Positions 1-9,836 of a DNA stretch of 64,000 bases are shown in pieces. The translations under genes and the position numbers were made by a program. The notes under the pieces are model-generated. The model was not told the origin of the DNA and ran no database searches. It saw nothing but the letters and a program-made list of their open reading frames with translations. The stretch is taken from assembly GCA_945903465.1 (NCBI GenBank), contig CAMDOF010000020.1, positions 1-64,000 of the forward strand, given 5' to 3'. This DNA comes from Opitutus sp. GAS368. GTDB taxonomy: Bacteria; Verrucomicrobiota; Verrucomicrobiia; Opitutales; Opitutaceae. How positions within the stretch are numbered: position 1 is the first letter of the stretch; each line of letters starts with the position of its first letter.

Positions 1-450
1 GCCGCTAGCGAGGCCTGAGTTAAACTTTCGTCCGCGGTCGCCAAGCAGCTCGAAGCGTGCAGCGCGCTCCACCAAGCCGGATTCCACGCCCGCAGAATTC
101 CATCAAATGAGAGAACCCGTAATTTTGCGCGAATTTTCGACGCTTCACATTTGCGGTTCTTCTGGCCGCCGTCGTCCGCTGGATCCGAAAACCCACCCAT
201 CGAAAATTCCGGTCAATCGCCCAGACAAATTCGGTCAGGCCCAGCGAGTCGCCGCGGTCCGCGCTCGGACGTAGCCGAGCATCTGATCCCCTTCATCACG
301 ATGCGCAGCGGGTGGCGCCTCCGTTCAAAGCGATCAAAAAAAAGGTGAATTTGCGGATAAAATCAGGGTTTCTGCCTTCGTGATTTCAAAAAATCGGCAC
401 GAACGCCGGTATTCGCCGGAAAGATCTCACCCAGCACACGACTCGATCAC
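1..450. other. Intergenic or edge region, no gene recognised
   Basis: I see no supportable gene here. The first 18 bases could be the tail of a reading frame entering from the left (ending in TGA at 16-18), but that is too short to judge. The open frame at 151-348 has no recognisable protein features. Confidence 0.4.
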
Positions 451-1167
451 TCAATGCTCCATTAAAAGAATGATCGCTCCGAGAATTCCGAATAAAGTTC
501 CGAGCAAGGCGGCCTCATAACGCTCGAAAGTTTGCAGCCGAAACCGATCAAAGCCAACGAGGGCCAGCCAAGTGAATGACAGCATCCCCGCCAAGGTCGC
601 GACCGCGAGAATCAAGCTGAGCACGAAGAAACCGCGCCAGCCAAACTGCACGCCTGAAAGATAAACGGGGAGAAATCCCTCGCACGGCGATAATGTGAGC
701 ATGACAAACAGCCCGCTGATCGCCGCCGCCTCACCGGACTTTCCCGAGACCAGCGGAGAGTCTTTGAGTTCTTCATCCCAATGACTCCGCGCATGCCCGT
801 GGCCGCAATGTTCGCCGGCATGATGCTGACCACCCGGCGGGTGATGGTGGAGAATACCTCCACCGCTCCATTGCCGCCAAAAGTAAAACGCCGCGATCAG
901 GAGTAAGAGAGCACCCGCGAACCGCGAGAACCACTCGACCTTTTCCTCCAGTTGAAACCCACCCCAAGCGATCGCCAGACCGAGCAGGCTGGTTAACGCC
1001 ACATGGCCCAAACCCGCGAGTGCCGTGACCGCAAGCGTCTTGGCGTGCCCCCACTGGCGAGCCCGTGCCACCAGCACAAACGGCAGCCAGTGCGTCGGGA
1101 TCGCCGCGTGGAAAAAGGCCACGGAGAAACCGGTCGCAGCGATCGTGGTGAGAACAGTGGATTGCAT
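451..1167 (-). CDS. Polytopic membrane protein with His-rich loop, nickel/cobalt-transporter-like
   Basis: A predicted inner-membrane protein of 238 residues with about six hydrophobic segments. An early segment carries His residues in the pattern HAAIPTHW, and a central hydrophilic loop is rich in His (HHH, HH, HCGHGHARSH), as in NicO/UreH/HupE-type metal transport proteins. A second conserved-looking stretch, LSPCEGFLPVYLSG, opens the C-terminal half. I chose the ATG at 1165-1167 because it lies just before the first hydrophobic segment; an in-frame start at 1239 would add a 24-residue polar tail and nearly touch hemF. It is divergent from hemF. A role in divalent metal transport is inferred from the His-rich loop and topology; the exact family is uncertain. 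Confidence 0.6.
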   Translation of the reverse strand: MQSTVLTTIAATGFSVAFFHAAIPTHWLPFVLVARARQWGHAKTLAVTALAGLGHVALTSLLGLAIAWGGFQLEEKVEWFSRFAGALLLLIAAFYFWRQWSGGGILHHHPPGGQHHAGEHCGHGHARSHWDEELKDSPLVSGKSGEAAAISGLFVMLTLSPCEGFLPVYLSGVQFGWRGFFVLSLILAVATLAGMLSFTWLALVGFDRFRLQTFERYEAALLGTLFGILGAIILLMEH

Positions 1168-1330
1168 AGATGAAAGGTGAGCCAGCACGGGGCGCGGCGG
1201 ACTGTCGACGGGAAATCTAGCAGAGTCGTCAAGCGTCACGTTGCAACCGCTCGGTACGAAAAATCATCCTCGTTCTCACGCACCGTTCCGGTTCTCCTTC
1301 CCGTCCAGCGCGCTGAACGGCGCGTCTTCG

Positions 1331-2290
1331 ATGACGACCACATCTCACCTTACTCGAGTCCGTGACTATCTGCTGACGTTGCAGGCAACTTTGTGCGGCG
1401 CGCTGTCCGAGGAAGCGGAGGGTGCGCGGTTTTCCACGGATCAGTGGACGCGAGCGGAGGGTGGCGGTGGCTGTACGCGCCTGCTGAACGATGATGCGGT
1501 TTTTGAAAAGGCGGGGGTGGCCTTTTCCCATGTGCGGGGCACCCAGCTTCCGCCGGCCGCCACCGCGCATCGACCCGAGCTCGTGGGCAAACTTTGGGAG
1601 GCCCTCGGCGTTTCGCTCGTGCTGCATCCCCGCAACCCCTACGCCCCCACCGCGCACGCCAATGTGCGTTTCTTTCTGGCCGGCGCCGATGCGGCGCAGC
1701 CGGTCTGGTGGTTCGGCGGCGGTTTCGATCTTACCCCTTACTACGGCGACGAGGCCGACGCCGTGCACTGGCACCAGACAGCGCGCACCGCGCTCACCCC
1801 TTTCGGCCCAACGCTCTATCCGCGCTTCAAGAAAAACTGCGACGACTATTTTTACCTTAAACACCGCCACGAAGCGCGCGGTATCGGCGGGGTTTTCTTC
1901 GACGATTTTAACGAGCTCGGTTTCGAACGTTCCTTCGCCCTCGCGCGGGCGGTCGGCGACGCTTTCCTGCCCGCTTACCGCCCCATTCTCTCGCGCCGAA
2001 AATCCACCCAGTACAGCGAGCGCGAGCGCCAGTTTCAGCTCTACCGGCGCGGCCGCTACGTCGAGTTCAACCTTGTGTGGGATCGCGGTACGTTATTCGG
2101 CCTGCAAAGCGGCGGCCGCACCGAATCGATTCTGATGTCGCTCCCGCCCTTGGTGCGGTGGGACTACGACTGGCACCCCGCTCCCGGTTCACCCGAGGCG
2201 CAGCTCTATGAAAAATTTCTCCCGCCGCACGACTGGGCGAAGCTCGGGGATCTGCCTTCCTCACCATCATCGACCCCTCCAAACGCGTGA
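1331..2290 (+). CDS. hemF: Oxygen-dependent coproporphyrinogen III oxidase
   Basis: Cytoplasmic haem enzyme that uses O2 to decarboxylate two propionates of coproporphyrinogen III, giving protoporphyrinogen IX. The 319-residue length is close to the family norm of about 300. Hallmarks visible are [15 protein letters not shown] (about 99-113), [11 protein letters not shown] (about 128-138) and the C-terminal [20 protein letters not shown], which is typical of HemF. ATG at 1331 gives a normal N-terminus; an upstream in-frame start at 1241 would add 30 unconvincing residues. Its stop overlaps the GTG start of hemE by 4 bp, so the two are translationally coupled. The O2-dependent form, with HemY downstream, indicates aerobic haem synthesis. 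Confidence 0.96.
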   Translation: MTTTSHLTRVRDYLLTLQATLCGALSEEAEGARFSTDQWTRAEGGGGCTRLLNDDAVFEKAGVAFSHVRGTQLPPAATAHRPELVGKLWEALGVSLVLHPRNPYAPTAHANVRFFLAGADAAQPVWWFGGGFDLTPYYGDEADAVHWHQTARTALTPFGPTLYPRFKKNCDDYFYLKHRHEARGIGGVFFDDFNELGFERSFALARAVGDAFLPAYRPILSRRKSTQYSERERQFQLYRRGRYVEFNLVWDRGTLFGLQSGGRTESILMSLPPLVRWDYDWHPAPGSPEAQLYEKFLPPHDWAKLGDLPSSPSSTPPNA

Positions 2291-3321
2291 ACTCCCGCCA
2301 ACGTTTTCTTGCCGCCTGCTCCGGTCAATCCCTGCCACGACCGCCTCTCTGGGTGATGCGCCAGGCCGGGCGCTACTTGCCCGAGTATCGCGCGCTCAAG
2401 GCGAAGTCATCCTTTCTCGAAATGGTGCGGACACCCGCGCTCGCGGCCGAGGTGACTCTGCAACCTTTGCAACGTTTCCCCGGTCTCGATGCGGCCATTC
2501 TGTTCTCCGATATTCTCGTGATTCCGGAAGCCCTTGGCCAAGGCTACCACTTTCGTGAGCAAGGCGGCATCGGCATGGAATTTCGGCTCGAAACGCGCGC
2601 CCAGATCGCGGCCCTCGCCCCCGCCGAGGCCATCCCCGAACGCCTCCACTACGTCACCGCGGCCCTCGCTCTGCTAAAAACTGAGCTCGCGGGCAGTCGC
2701 GCGCTCTTGGGCTTCGGCGGTTCACCTTGGACCCTCGCCACCTACATGGTCGAGGGCGGCAGTTCCGACGAGTTCGAGCGGATTAAAACCCTCTTCTATA
2801 CGGAGCGCCCCCTCTTCGAGGCGTTGCTCGAGAAACTCACCGCCGCATTAATCACCTACTTTAAACTCCAGATCGCCGCGGGTGCTGATGCGATTCAGAT
2901 TTTCGACTCTTGGGGAGGTATCATCGCCGGGCCGGATTACGAGGCCGCTTCCTTGCGCTGGATCCGCCAGATCGTCGCCGCCCTCCCCGCCGATTTCCCC
3001 ATCATTCTTTACGCTAAGGGGACCGCCGCTCACCTCACCGATCAGGCCTTCACCGGCGTCCGCGTCCTCAGCGTGGATTGGACCAACGATCTCGCCATTG
3101 TGCGCCGAACGTTGCCCGCCACCATCGCGGTCCAGGGCAATCTCGATCCGGTCCTGCTTAACACGACCCCCGCCATCGTCACCCGCGAAGCCACCCGCCT
3201 CCTCGAATCCATGCGCGGTACCAACGGCCACATCTTCAATCTGGGTCACGGGATCATGCCCCACGCCAAAATCGAGTGTATGCAGGCCCTCGTCGATACC
3301 GTGACCTCCTGGGAAAAATAA
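2287..3321 (+). CDS. hemE: Uroporphyrinogen decarboxylase
   Basis: Removes the four acetate carboxyls of uroporphyrinogen III to make coproporphyrinogen III, the substrate of HemF. The protein is 344 residues, usual for the family. The signature [16 protein letters not shown] lies at about 19-34, and the C-terminal [11 protein letters not shown] motif is present. Translation starts at GTG 2287, inside the last codons of hemF (GTGA overlap). The gene order hemF-hemE-hemY places three late haem steps together; the order is not that of the pathway, since HemE acts before HemF. Confidence 0.97.
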   Translation: MNSRQRFLAACSGQSLPRPPLWVMRQAGRYLPEYRALKAKSSFLEMVRTPALAAEVTLQPLQRFPGLDAAILFSDILVIPEALGQGYHFREQGGIGMEFRLETRAQIAALAPAEAIPERLHYVTAALALLKTELAGSRALLGFGGSPWTLATYMVEGGSSDEFERIKTLFYTERPLFEALLEKLTAALITYFKLQIAAGADAIQIFDSWGGIIAGPDYEAASLRWIRQIVAALPADFPIILYAKGTAAHLTDQAFTGVRVLSVDWTNDLAIVRRTLPATIAVQGNLDPVLLNTTPAIVTREATRLLESMRGTNGHIFNLGHGIMPHAKIECMQALVDTVTSWEK

Positions 3322-3445
3322 ACCCGCTGACGCCGCTCCCACCGTTCTCACTATCACGTCACGCCGACCGAGGCCACGCCCGCACAACCAATCGAGCGAA
3401 GCCGCCGACCGCGCTTCCCGCCCTCACGTCACGCCTTCGCCTCCC

Positions 3446-4804
3446 GTGCCCAGCACCTCTTCTCAGTCGATCGCCATTCTCGGCGCCGGCGTTACCGGCC
3501 TGACGGCCGCCTATCGCTTGATGCAACGGGGCTTCACCGTGCGCGTGTTTGCAGCGTCCGATCGGGTCGGCGGCGCGATTCGCACCGATATTTCAGGGGA
3601 ATGGCTCAGCGAAGCCGGCCCCAACACTCTCCTCGGCCACGCCCCCGCCACGAACGTCCTCATCGACGAACTGGGCCTCTCCGCCGAACGCACTCCCGCG
3701 CAACCCGCCGCCAAGAATCGCTATATCGTGCGCCGTGGCGTGCCCGTCGCCCTCCCGCGCTCACCCGGCGCCCTGTTGATTTCACCTTTGTTTTCAATGG
3801 GCGCAAAACTTCGTTTGCTTGCCGAGTGGCGCCACCGTCCCCTCGTACGATCCACCGACCTGAGCCTCCAATCTTTCATCTGCTCCCATTTCGGCCAGGA
3901 GTTCGTCGACTACGCGCTCAACCCATTCGTCACGGGGATCTACGCTGGCGACCCCGCCAAACTCTCCGCCCAGTACGCTTTCCCGCAGCTCTGGGCCATG
4001 GAGCGAACCCACGGCTCACTCCTCCGCGGCCAACTGGTCGCTGCCCGCATGACGCCCCAGCCCAAACCGCGCGGAATTTTTTCCTTTCGCCGAGGATTAC
4101 AGACCTTGCCGGACACGCTCGCCGCGCGTCTTCCCGCGGGCAGCCTCGCACTTGGCTGCCGCGTCGAACATCTTCAGCCTGGCCCACCGTGGCGGATCAG
4201 CTGGATCGAGGGCGGTTCGCCACATTCCGCCCCGTTCGACCAGGTGATCGCCGCCCTGCCCGCACCCGCGCTCGCCCGACTCCGGTTCGGCCCTGCCGCC
4301 ACTACCCCGCTCGCGTCGCTCGACCGCATCGAACACCCCCCGCTCACCTCCCTCTTCCTCGGCTTTCATCGCGCTCAAGTCGCCCACCCGCTGGACGGCT
4401 TTGGCCTCTTGGTCCCAGCCGTCGAAAAACGCACCATCCTCGGCGTCCTTTTCTCCTCCACCCTTTTTCCCGGCCGCGCCCCCGCCCACCATGTCGGCTT
4501 GACCGTCCTCATCGGCGGAACCCGTCAACCCGACCTCGCCCAGCTCTCGCCCGAGCACGCGTTGGCAGCGATCACGCCCGATTTACAGGAATTGCTGGGC
4601 GTCGTTGGCCCGCCGGTTTTTAGCCGCCACACCTTCTGGCCACAGGCAATCCCGCAATATAATCTTGGCTACGCCGATCATCTCCTGACCATGCAGACCA
4701 CCGAAGAGGCCTTTCCGGGCTTTCTGATCGGCGGTCAAGCGCGCGACGGCATCGCTTTACCAGCTTGCCTCGCGGCTGGGGAAGCGCTCGCCGCCCGCAT
4801 TTAA
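3446..4804 (+). CDS. hemY: Protoporphyrinogen oxidase, HemY type
   Basis: FAD-dependent enzyme that oxidises protoporphyrinogen IX to protoporphyrin IX with O2, the step after HemF. The 452-residue protein begins with the dinucleotide-binding motif [13 protein letters not shown] (13-25), followed by the acidic/GG part DRVGGAIRT. The C-terminus has the FAD-binding stretch [25 protein letters not shown], typical of the amine-oxidase/PPOX fold. The start is GTG at 3446, 124 bp after hemE, and probably in the same transcript. No HemG or HemJ alternative is seen nearby. Confidence 0.93.
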   Translation: MPSTSSQSIAILGAGVTGLTAAYRLMQRGFTVRVFAASDRVGGAIRTDISGEWLSEAGPNTLLGHAPATNVLIDELGLSAERTPAQPAAKNRYIVRRGVPVALPRSPGALLISPLFSMGAKLRLLAEWRHRPLVRSTDLSLQSFICSHFGQEFVDYALNPFVTGIYAGDPAKLSAQYAFPQLWAMERTHGSLLRGQLVAARMTPQPKPRGIFSFRRGLQTLPDTLAARLPAGSLALGCRVEHLQPGPPWRISWIEGGSPHSAPFDQVIAALPAPALARLRFGPAATTPLASLDRIEHPPLTSLFLGFHRAQVAHPLDGFGLLVPAVEKRTILGVLFSSTLFPGRAPAHHVGLTVLIGGTRQPDLAQLSPEHALAAITPDLQELLGVVGPPVFSRHTFWPQAIPQYNLGYADHLLTMQTTEEAFPGFLIGGQARDGIALPACLAAGEALAARI

Positions 4805-4898
4805 AACGGCTGCACCGCCACCGACTTACCTCCAATTTCAAACTTGCCCAAATATTCCATTGACAGCGACGAAGCCCGCCTATGCCTTCACCCCTTTT

Positions 4899-5024
4899 AT
4901 GAAAGTCGTCTCCTCTATCAAATCCGCCAAGAAGCGTCACCCAGCGTGTCAGGTGGTCCGCCGCAAGGGCAAGATTTACGTCATTAACAAGGTCGAGCCG
5001 CGTTACAAAGCGCGCCAAGGCTAA
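4899..5024 (+). CDS. rpmJ: 50S ribosomal protein L36, cysteine-poor (type B) form
   Basis: A 41-residue basic protein starting [18 protein letters not shown] and ending with RYKARQG. The classical zinc form of L36 has three Cys and one His binding Zn; this copy keeps a single Cys and matches the C-minus (YkgO-like) class, which has the same SAK-RH-CQVVRR-G-IYVINK layout. The gene lies 15 bp before the L31 gene and shares its terminator. Its start is preceded by a C/T-rich leader with no Shine-Dalgarno sequence. Confidence 0.9.
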   Translation: MKVVSSIKSAKKRHPACQVVRRKGKIYVINKVEPRYKARQG

Positions 5025-5039
5025 CCCAAATCTACCGCC

Positions 5040-5297
5040 ATGAAAGCTGAAGGCCACCCTACTCTTAACAACGTCTGCTTCCTTGATATTGGAACCGGCC
5101 GACGTTTCCTCACCAAGTCCACCATGAAGTCTGCACGCAAAGAGCAGATCGATGGTAAGGAGTATTTCGTGATCGCTCGCGATGTCACGATGGATTCCCA
5201 CCCCGCCTACACCGGTGAGAAACGTCTCGTCGATACCGCTGGTCGCGTCGAAAAATTCACCTCTCGGTTCAAGCGCGGCTCTGCCCCGAAGAAATAA
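5040..5297 (+). CDS. rpmE2: 50S ribosomal protein L31, type B
   Basis: An 85-residue protein of the large ribosomal subunit. The type B class is shown by its length (zinc-type L31 is about 70 residues), by the IDGKEYFV and SHPAYTGEKR motifs, and by the C-terminal DTAGRVEKFTSRF. It has one Cys only (NNVCFLD), so it lacks the CxxC zinc site of type A. It is co-transcribed with L36 and followed by a strong intrinsic terminator. Zinc-independent L31/L36 pairs are often Zur-controlled in other bacteria; I see no convincing Zur operator here. Confidence 0.93.
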   Translation: MKAEGHPTLNNVCFLDIGTGRRFLTKSTMKSARKEQIDGKEYFVIARDVTMDSHPAYTGEKRLVDTAGRVEKFTSRFKRGSAPKK

Positions 5298-5330
5298 TCG
5301 CGTCCGCCTCCGCGAACGCCGCTCCTTTTC

Positions 5331-5358
5331 AGCCCTCCGGAAACGGGGGGCTTTTTAT
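5331..5358 (+). terminator. Rho-independent terminator after the L36-L31 genes
   Basis: Nine-base stem (5331-5339 with 5344-5352, one T-G pair), GAAA tetraloop at 5340-5343, then a run of five T. It sits 34 bp after the L31 stop codon. Confidence 0.9.
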
Positions 5359-5463
5359 TGCCACTCCCCTTGCCTCGGTCTCGCCGATCCAACAGTTCCA
5401 AGCACCGTTTTTATTTTTCCATCGACCGCCCCGACTCCACTTCATCATCTCATTTCTCACGCT

Positions 5464-6678
5464 ATGCGCATTCATCCCTTCCAAGGTCTCGTTCCTTCGC
5501 CCGCCAGCGCCCCTGAGGTCGCCTGCGTGCCGTACGATGTCGTCAACGCCGCCGAAGCTGCCATCCTCGCCGCCGGCCGGCCGCAGAGCCTTCTCCACGT
5601 CGACCGCGCTGAAATCGACCTGCCCGCGGGCACCAATCCCTACAGCGATCCCGTTTACGCCAAGGCCCGGGAAAATTTCCTCGCCCTGCAACAGGCCGGC
5701 GTGCTGCTCCGCGAGACCACCCCTTGCCTTTATATCTATCAGCAGCAAATGGGCACCCACGTCCAACGTGGTCTCGTCGCCGGTTGCCACGTCGACGACT
5801 ATGACGCCGGCCTCATCAAGAAACACGAGAAAACCCGCCAGGATAAAGAGGACGACCGCACCCGGCTGATCGATACGCTCAGCGCCGACACCGGGCCCGT
5901 CTTCCTCACCTACCGCGACAACGCGGCCGTCAACGCCCTCGTCGCCGCCAAAACGCGCGAAACTCCCTTGCACGATTTTACCGCGCCCGACGGCATCCGC
6001 CATACCCTCTGGCGGATCCCAGGCGGCCAAGACTGGGTCGAGACCTTCCGCGCCGTCCCCACCACGTATATTGCAGATGGTCACCACCGCGCTGCCAGCG
6101 CCGCGCGCGTCGCCCGCCTCCGCCGCGACCGCCAGCCTCAACCCACCGGACAAGAGGATTATAATTGGTTCCTGTGCGTGCTGTTTCCCGCGAGTGAACT
6201 AAAAATTCTCCCCTACAACCGGTTGGTTGTTGATCTCAACGGCCATGCGCCCGCCGATTTTCTCGCGCAGGTCCAAGCCGTCTTCGGACTGCAAGAAAAC
6301 GCGGCCCCGTCACCCGCGGCCGTCGGTCAAGTCAGCATGTACCTCGCCGGAAAATGGTACGGTTTGCGCTGCACCGCCGCCCCTCAGGCCGATCCCGTCT
6401 CGCGGCTTGATGTGAGCATCTTACAAGATAAATTCCTCGGCCCCGTCCTTGGCATCGCCGATGTGCGCACGAGCAAGCGGATCGATTTCGTCGGCGGGAT
6501 TCGCGGAACGGCGGAACTGATGCGCCGCGTCGACGCCGAAGGGGGCGTCGCGTTTTCCATGTACCCGGTGACGCTCGCCCAGCTCATGGACATCGCCGAC
6601 GCCGGCCAGATCATGCCACCAAAGAGCACGTGGTTCGAACCGAAACTCCGCTCGGGACTTTTCATCCACACCTTTTGA
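5464..6678 (+). CDS. DUF1015 family protein
   Basis: A 404-residue soluble protein. Its recognisable family marks are the N-terminal RIHPFQGLVPSP and ACVPYDVV, the central YIADGHHRAASAARV (about residues 200-214), and the C-terminal FVGGIRGTAELMRRVD and MPPKSTWFEPKLRSGL. This is the DUF1015 layout, complete and uninterrupted. The DGHHR motif recalls the ParB/sulfiredoxin-like fold that includes ADP-dependent serine kinases; a small-molecule kinase role is only a possibility. ATG 5464 was chosen because the upstream in-frame extension runs back through the L31 terminator. The next gene is an antiporter, and no functional link is evident. Confidence 0.85.
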   Translation: MRIHPFQGLVPSPASAPEVACVPYDVVNAAEAAILAAGRPQSLLHVDRAEIDLPAGTNPYSDPVYAKARENFLALQQAGVLLRETTPCLYIYQQQMGTHVQRGLVAGCHVDDYDAGLIKKHEKTRQDKEDDRTRLIDTLSADTGPVFLTYRDNAAVNALVAAKTRETPLHDFTAPDGIRHTLWRIPGGQDWVETFRAVPTTYIADGHHRAASAARVARLRRDRQPQPTGQEDYNWFLCVLFPASELKILPYNRLVVDLNGHAPADFLAQVQAVFGLQENAAPSPAAVGQVSMYLAGKWYGLRCTAAPQADPVSRLDVSILQDKFLGPVLGIADVRTSKRIDFVGGIRGTAELMRRVDAEGGVAFSMYPVTLAQLMDIADAGQIMPPKSTWFEPKLRSGLFIHTF

Positions 6679-6763
6679 TCCGCGCGGGGCGGCGTCCATG
6701 CGCTTGCGCGGCAACGCTGCCGCGTAAGCGGCGGCGCGAGCAGCTTTCCTCCGCCTCTCCATC

Positions 6764-8071
6764 ATGTCCGCCACCTCGCCTGAAATCCCCCTGTGGCTCC
6801 TCGGCCCGTTTGGACTGCTGCTGCTGCTCATCGCCACGATGCCGCTGACGCCACCGCGGGTAAAACAGATGTGGGAGCACTATTACCCCCACCTTTCGCT
6901 CGGGCTCGCCGGGATCGTCGGCATTTACTACCTCACGCAAATTCCGAACGGCGGCAGCACACTCGCGCACACGCTTCACGAATATTTTTCGTTCATCGCC
7001 CTTATCGGCGCTCTCTTCGTCGTCGCTGGTGGCATCCACATCAAGGTCAAGGGTGAGGCGACCCCCGCGGTCAACCTCGGCTTTCTCCTCATCGGCGCGA
7101 TCCTCGCCAACTTCATCGGCACCACCGGTGCATCCATGGTTCTGATACGTCCTTGGATCCGCATGAACAAAATTCGGATCAGCGCCTTCCACGTCGTTTT
7201 CTTCATTTTTATCATTTCAAACGTCGGCGGCGCCCTTACCCCGATCGGCGACCCACCGCTCTTTATCGGTTACCTGCGGGGCGTCCCCTTCTTCTGGCTG
7301 CTGGAACACGCGATCCCTGCCTGGATTTTCACCCTCGGAACACTCCTCGCCGTCTTCTACGTTCTCGACCGGCGGAGTTTCCAGAAAATGCCGCGCCGCC
7401 TCCAGCATGAAGCCGCCCGCGAGGCCGAGACCTGGCGCATCGACGGCCTCGCCAATGTGCTCTTGCTCGGAATCATCATCGGCGGCGTTTTCTTGCCGGA
7501 GACCTATTTTTCCCGGGAGATCGTGATGCTCGCCGCCGCCACCACCAGCTACTTCCTCACTCCCAAAATCGCCCACCTCGAGAACGCTTTCACCTTCGCC
7601 CCGATTCGCGAAGTCGCCTTTCTGTTTGTCGGCATCTTTATCACGATGATGCCGGCACTTGGTTACCTCGCCACCCACGGGGCCGAACTGGGCTTCACTC
7701 GCCCGATCCAATACTACTTCGCCACGGGTCTCCTCTCCGCCGTCCTCGACAACGCGCCGACTTACGTGAACTTCCTCCAACTCGCTCAGGCGAGCGTTCT
7801 CTCCGAAAATACCGCCCTCGTCACCGCTCCGGGCGGCGTCGACAGCATGAAAATCCTCCTCACCGAAAAATCCCTGCACCTCGTCGCCATCAGTCTCGGC
7901 GCCGTCTTTTTCGGCGCGCTCACCTACATCGGCAATGGGCCCAACTTCATGGTCAAATCCATCGCCCACGACGCCGGGGTCCACTGCCCCAGTTTCTTCG
8001 GCTACATCTTCCGCTACAGCTTGCCCATCTTGCTGCCCATCCTCGCCCTCGTCGGTTGGCTCTTTATGTAG
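6764..8071 (+). CDS. nhaD: NhaD-type Na+/H+ antiporter
   Basis: A polytopic inner-membrane protein of 435 residues with about 11-12 hydrophobic segments, in the ArsB/NhaD/CitMHS superfamily. The diagnostic motifs are GTTGASMVLIRPWIR (119-133), then HVVFFIFIISNVGG and LTPIGDPPLFIGYLRG, and late in the protein AVLDNAPTYVNFLQLA and GNGPNFMVKSIA. These polar breaks in helices are where the family is thought to bind cations. It probably exports Na+ (or Li+) in exchange for protons. The gene stands alone between DUF1015 and a gene on the same strand. Confidence 0.87.
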   Translation: MSATSPEIPLWLLGPFGLLLLLIATMPLTPPRVKQMWEHYYPHLSLGLAGIVGIYYLTQIPNGGSTLAHTLHEYFSFIALIGALFVVAGGIHIKVKGEATPAVNLGFLLIGAILANFIGTTGASMVLIRPWIRMNKIRISAFHVVFFIFIISNVGGALTPIGDPPLFIGYLRGVPFFWLLEHAIPAWIFTLGTLLAVFYVLDRRSFQKMPRRLQHEAAREAETWRIDGLANVLLLGIIIGGVFLPETYFSREIVMLAAATTSYFLTPKIAHLENAFTFAPIREVAFLFVGIFITMMPALGYLATHGAELGFTRPIQYYFATGLLSAVLDNAPTYVNFLQLAQASVLSENTALVTAPGGVDSMKILLTEKSLHLVAISLGAVFFGALTYIGNGPNFMVKSIAHDAGVHCPSFFGYIFRYSLPILLPILALVGWLFM

Positions 8072-8349
8072 GTCATTCCCGCACCCAGAGCCCCCCAAAC
8101 CCGCGGCGGCCCGGCGGCTTCACGACTTCCGCTCGGAATCGGCCGGACCTTCGACCCGCGCAGGACTTTCGGTCGATCGCCAAGCTCCGCGCGGAGACCA
8201 GCCCGCACGCTCCGCCCGCCCGCCTTTCACCGCCGTTGGGTTGCACCCAGCCGCGCCACCGTCCACGGCCCGGCCCAGATTAACCATTGGCATGGCGGGC
8301 CGACATCTTGAATGATCGCCATCCTCTCTCGGCCATCGCGCTGTCATCT

Positions 8350-9792
8350 ATGGGATTTATCATCAAACTTATCCGCTGGATCTTTAAGAAATTCGCCGCC
8401 GCCGCCGTGATCGTCGCGCTGGCCCTCGCCGCGGGCGGGCTCTGGCTTTTCCTCAAAGACACCATTGATTTCAGCCAGTGGCGGCAAGACGTCGTCAACG
8501 TCCTCAACGGTCAACGTTCCGAAATCAACGCCGCCCTCGACGATGTCCAAAATCGCCTGAATCGCCTCTCGGCCGAGATCACCGCCGAGCAGGCGCGCGC
8601 CGCCGGCGCCGATCACGTCATCGCCCAACTCCACGAGCTCGAGAGCACTTGGGACCGCCTCTTCGGGAATCCGGAGCAACAAAAGGCCAATGCCGCCCAA
8701 TTGGAAAAAATGAATGAGATGCGCCTCGCCTTGAAGACGAAGATCACCGCCCTCCGCCGCGAACTCACCCGCACCACGTGGGAAATCGACGGCCTGAAAA
8801 TCGCCCTGGGGAAACTCGATGCCCAAATCACCGCGGCCGCTGAAAAAAAGTCCCGCGTCATGCATTACCTGGAAACGGCGTGGGATTACCCGCTCGGCCG
8901 AGACCTCGTCCAATTCCCCGTCAAGATTTGGGTCTATCTCTTCCTCGGCCTTTATTTTACCGGACCTTCTCTGGCAAAATTAATCCTGTACACCTGCGTC
9001 GCACCCGTCATCACCCGCGGTCGCCCCGTGCGGCTAGCGGAGACCCTGCCAGCCATGCCTGCCGTCACGGAGAGTCGCGTCGCCATCGATCTACCCCTCG
9101 TCTCCGGCCAACGACTCTGGGTGCGGGAAAAATTTCTCCAAGCTTCCGATGAGGGCGTCCAACGCCAGACCCGCGCGGTCCTCGACTGGCGCATTCCTTT
9201 CACTTGTGCCGCCACCGGCTTGATCGAACTCATCGAGCTCAAAAATAACTCCGCGACCGCCCAGGATCGCCAGGTTACCCTGGCTCATCAGGACGACCCG
9301 CACTGCGAGCTCGCCGTCCTCACGCTACCGCTCGGTGCCGCCTTCGTCCTCCGGCCCAGTTTTCTCGCCGGCGTCATCACCACCGCCGATGCTCGCCTGA
9401 GAATCCGCCGCCGCTGGCAGCTGTTCCGCTGGCAGTCGTGGGTGACCGGCCAATTTCGGTTCTTCGAGTTTAACGGCCCTTGCGCGTTGGTCATCGCCGG
9501 TGTTCGCGGCGTCCGCGCTGAGCGACTCATCGACCGCCCGGGCGACGCCCTCCCCGCCCGGCGCACCAATCAGGACGCCACCGTCGGCTTTACCCCCAAC
9601 CTCGATTACCAACCCGTCCGAGCGGAAACCTTCTGGAGCTACTACCGCGGAATGAACCCGCTCTTCGACGACCTCTTTTCCGGGCGCGGAATTTTCCTCA
9701 CCCAGGCCATCGCCACGCCAGGCGACACCGCGGGAATGCGTCGCTTCTGGTCCGCACTCTGGGCGTCCGCGATGAGGATCTTCGGTTTGTAA
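8350..9792 (+). CDS. Membrane-anchored coiled-coil protein, possibly AIM24-like at the C-terminus
   Basis: A 480-residue protein of unknown function. An N-terminal hydrophobic segment (about 17-36, rich in Ala/Val/Leu) is followed by a long Gln/Glu/Leu-rich predicted coiled coil (about 45-175), a second hydrophobic segment (about 195-220, VYLFLGLYFTG), and then a beta-rich domain. The C-terminal part, with FFEFNGPCALVIAGVRG and DDLFSGRGIFLTQ, resembles AIM24/TIGR00266-type beta-helical proteins, but this is a weak reading. ATG 8350 is preferred over 8287 because it opens directly on a basic-then-hydrophobic N-terminus. The gene lies 44 bp before uvrB. Confidence 0.6.
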   Translation: MGFIIKLIRWIFKKFAAAAVIVALALAAGGLWLFLKDTIDFSQWRQDVVNVLNGQRSEINAALDDVQNRLNRLSAEITAEQARAAGADHVIAQLHELESTWDRLFGNPEQQKANAAQLEKMNEMRLALKTKITALRRELTRTTWEIDGLKIALGKLDAQITAAAEKKSRVMHYLETAWDYPLGRDLVQFPVKIWVYLFLGLYFTGPSLAKLILYTCVAPVITRGRPVRLAETLPAMPAVTESRVAIDLPLVSGQRLWVREKFLQASDEGVQRQTRAVLDWRIPFTCAATGLIELIELKNNSATAQDRQVTLAHQDDPHCELAVLTLPLGAAFVLRPSFLAGVITTADARLRIRRRWQLFRWQSWVTGQFRFFEFNGPCALVIAGVRGVRAERLIDRPGDALPARRTNQDATVGFTPNLDYQPVRAETFWSYYRGMNPLFDDLFSGRGIFLTQAIATPGDTAGMRRFWSALWASAMRIFGL

Positions 9793-9836
9793 TTGCGCCA
9801 AAACGAAGCCGATTTACCGCCACGCGTTTTCGCTGC

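Noticed and set aside
3601-4623. 340-codon frame inside hemY
   Set aside because: Arg/Pro-rich shadow of hemY in another frame.
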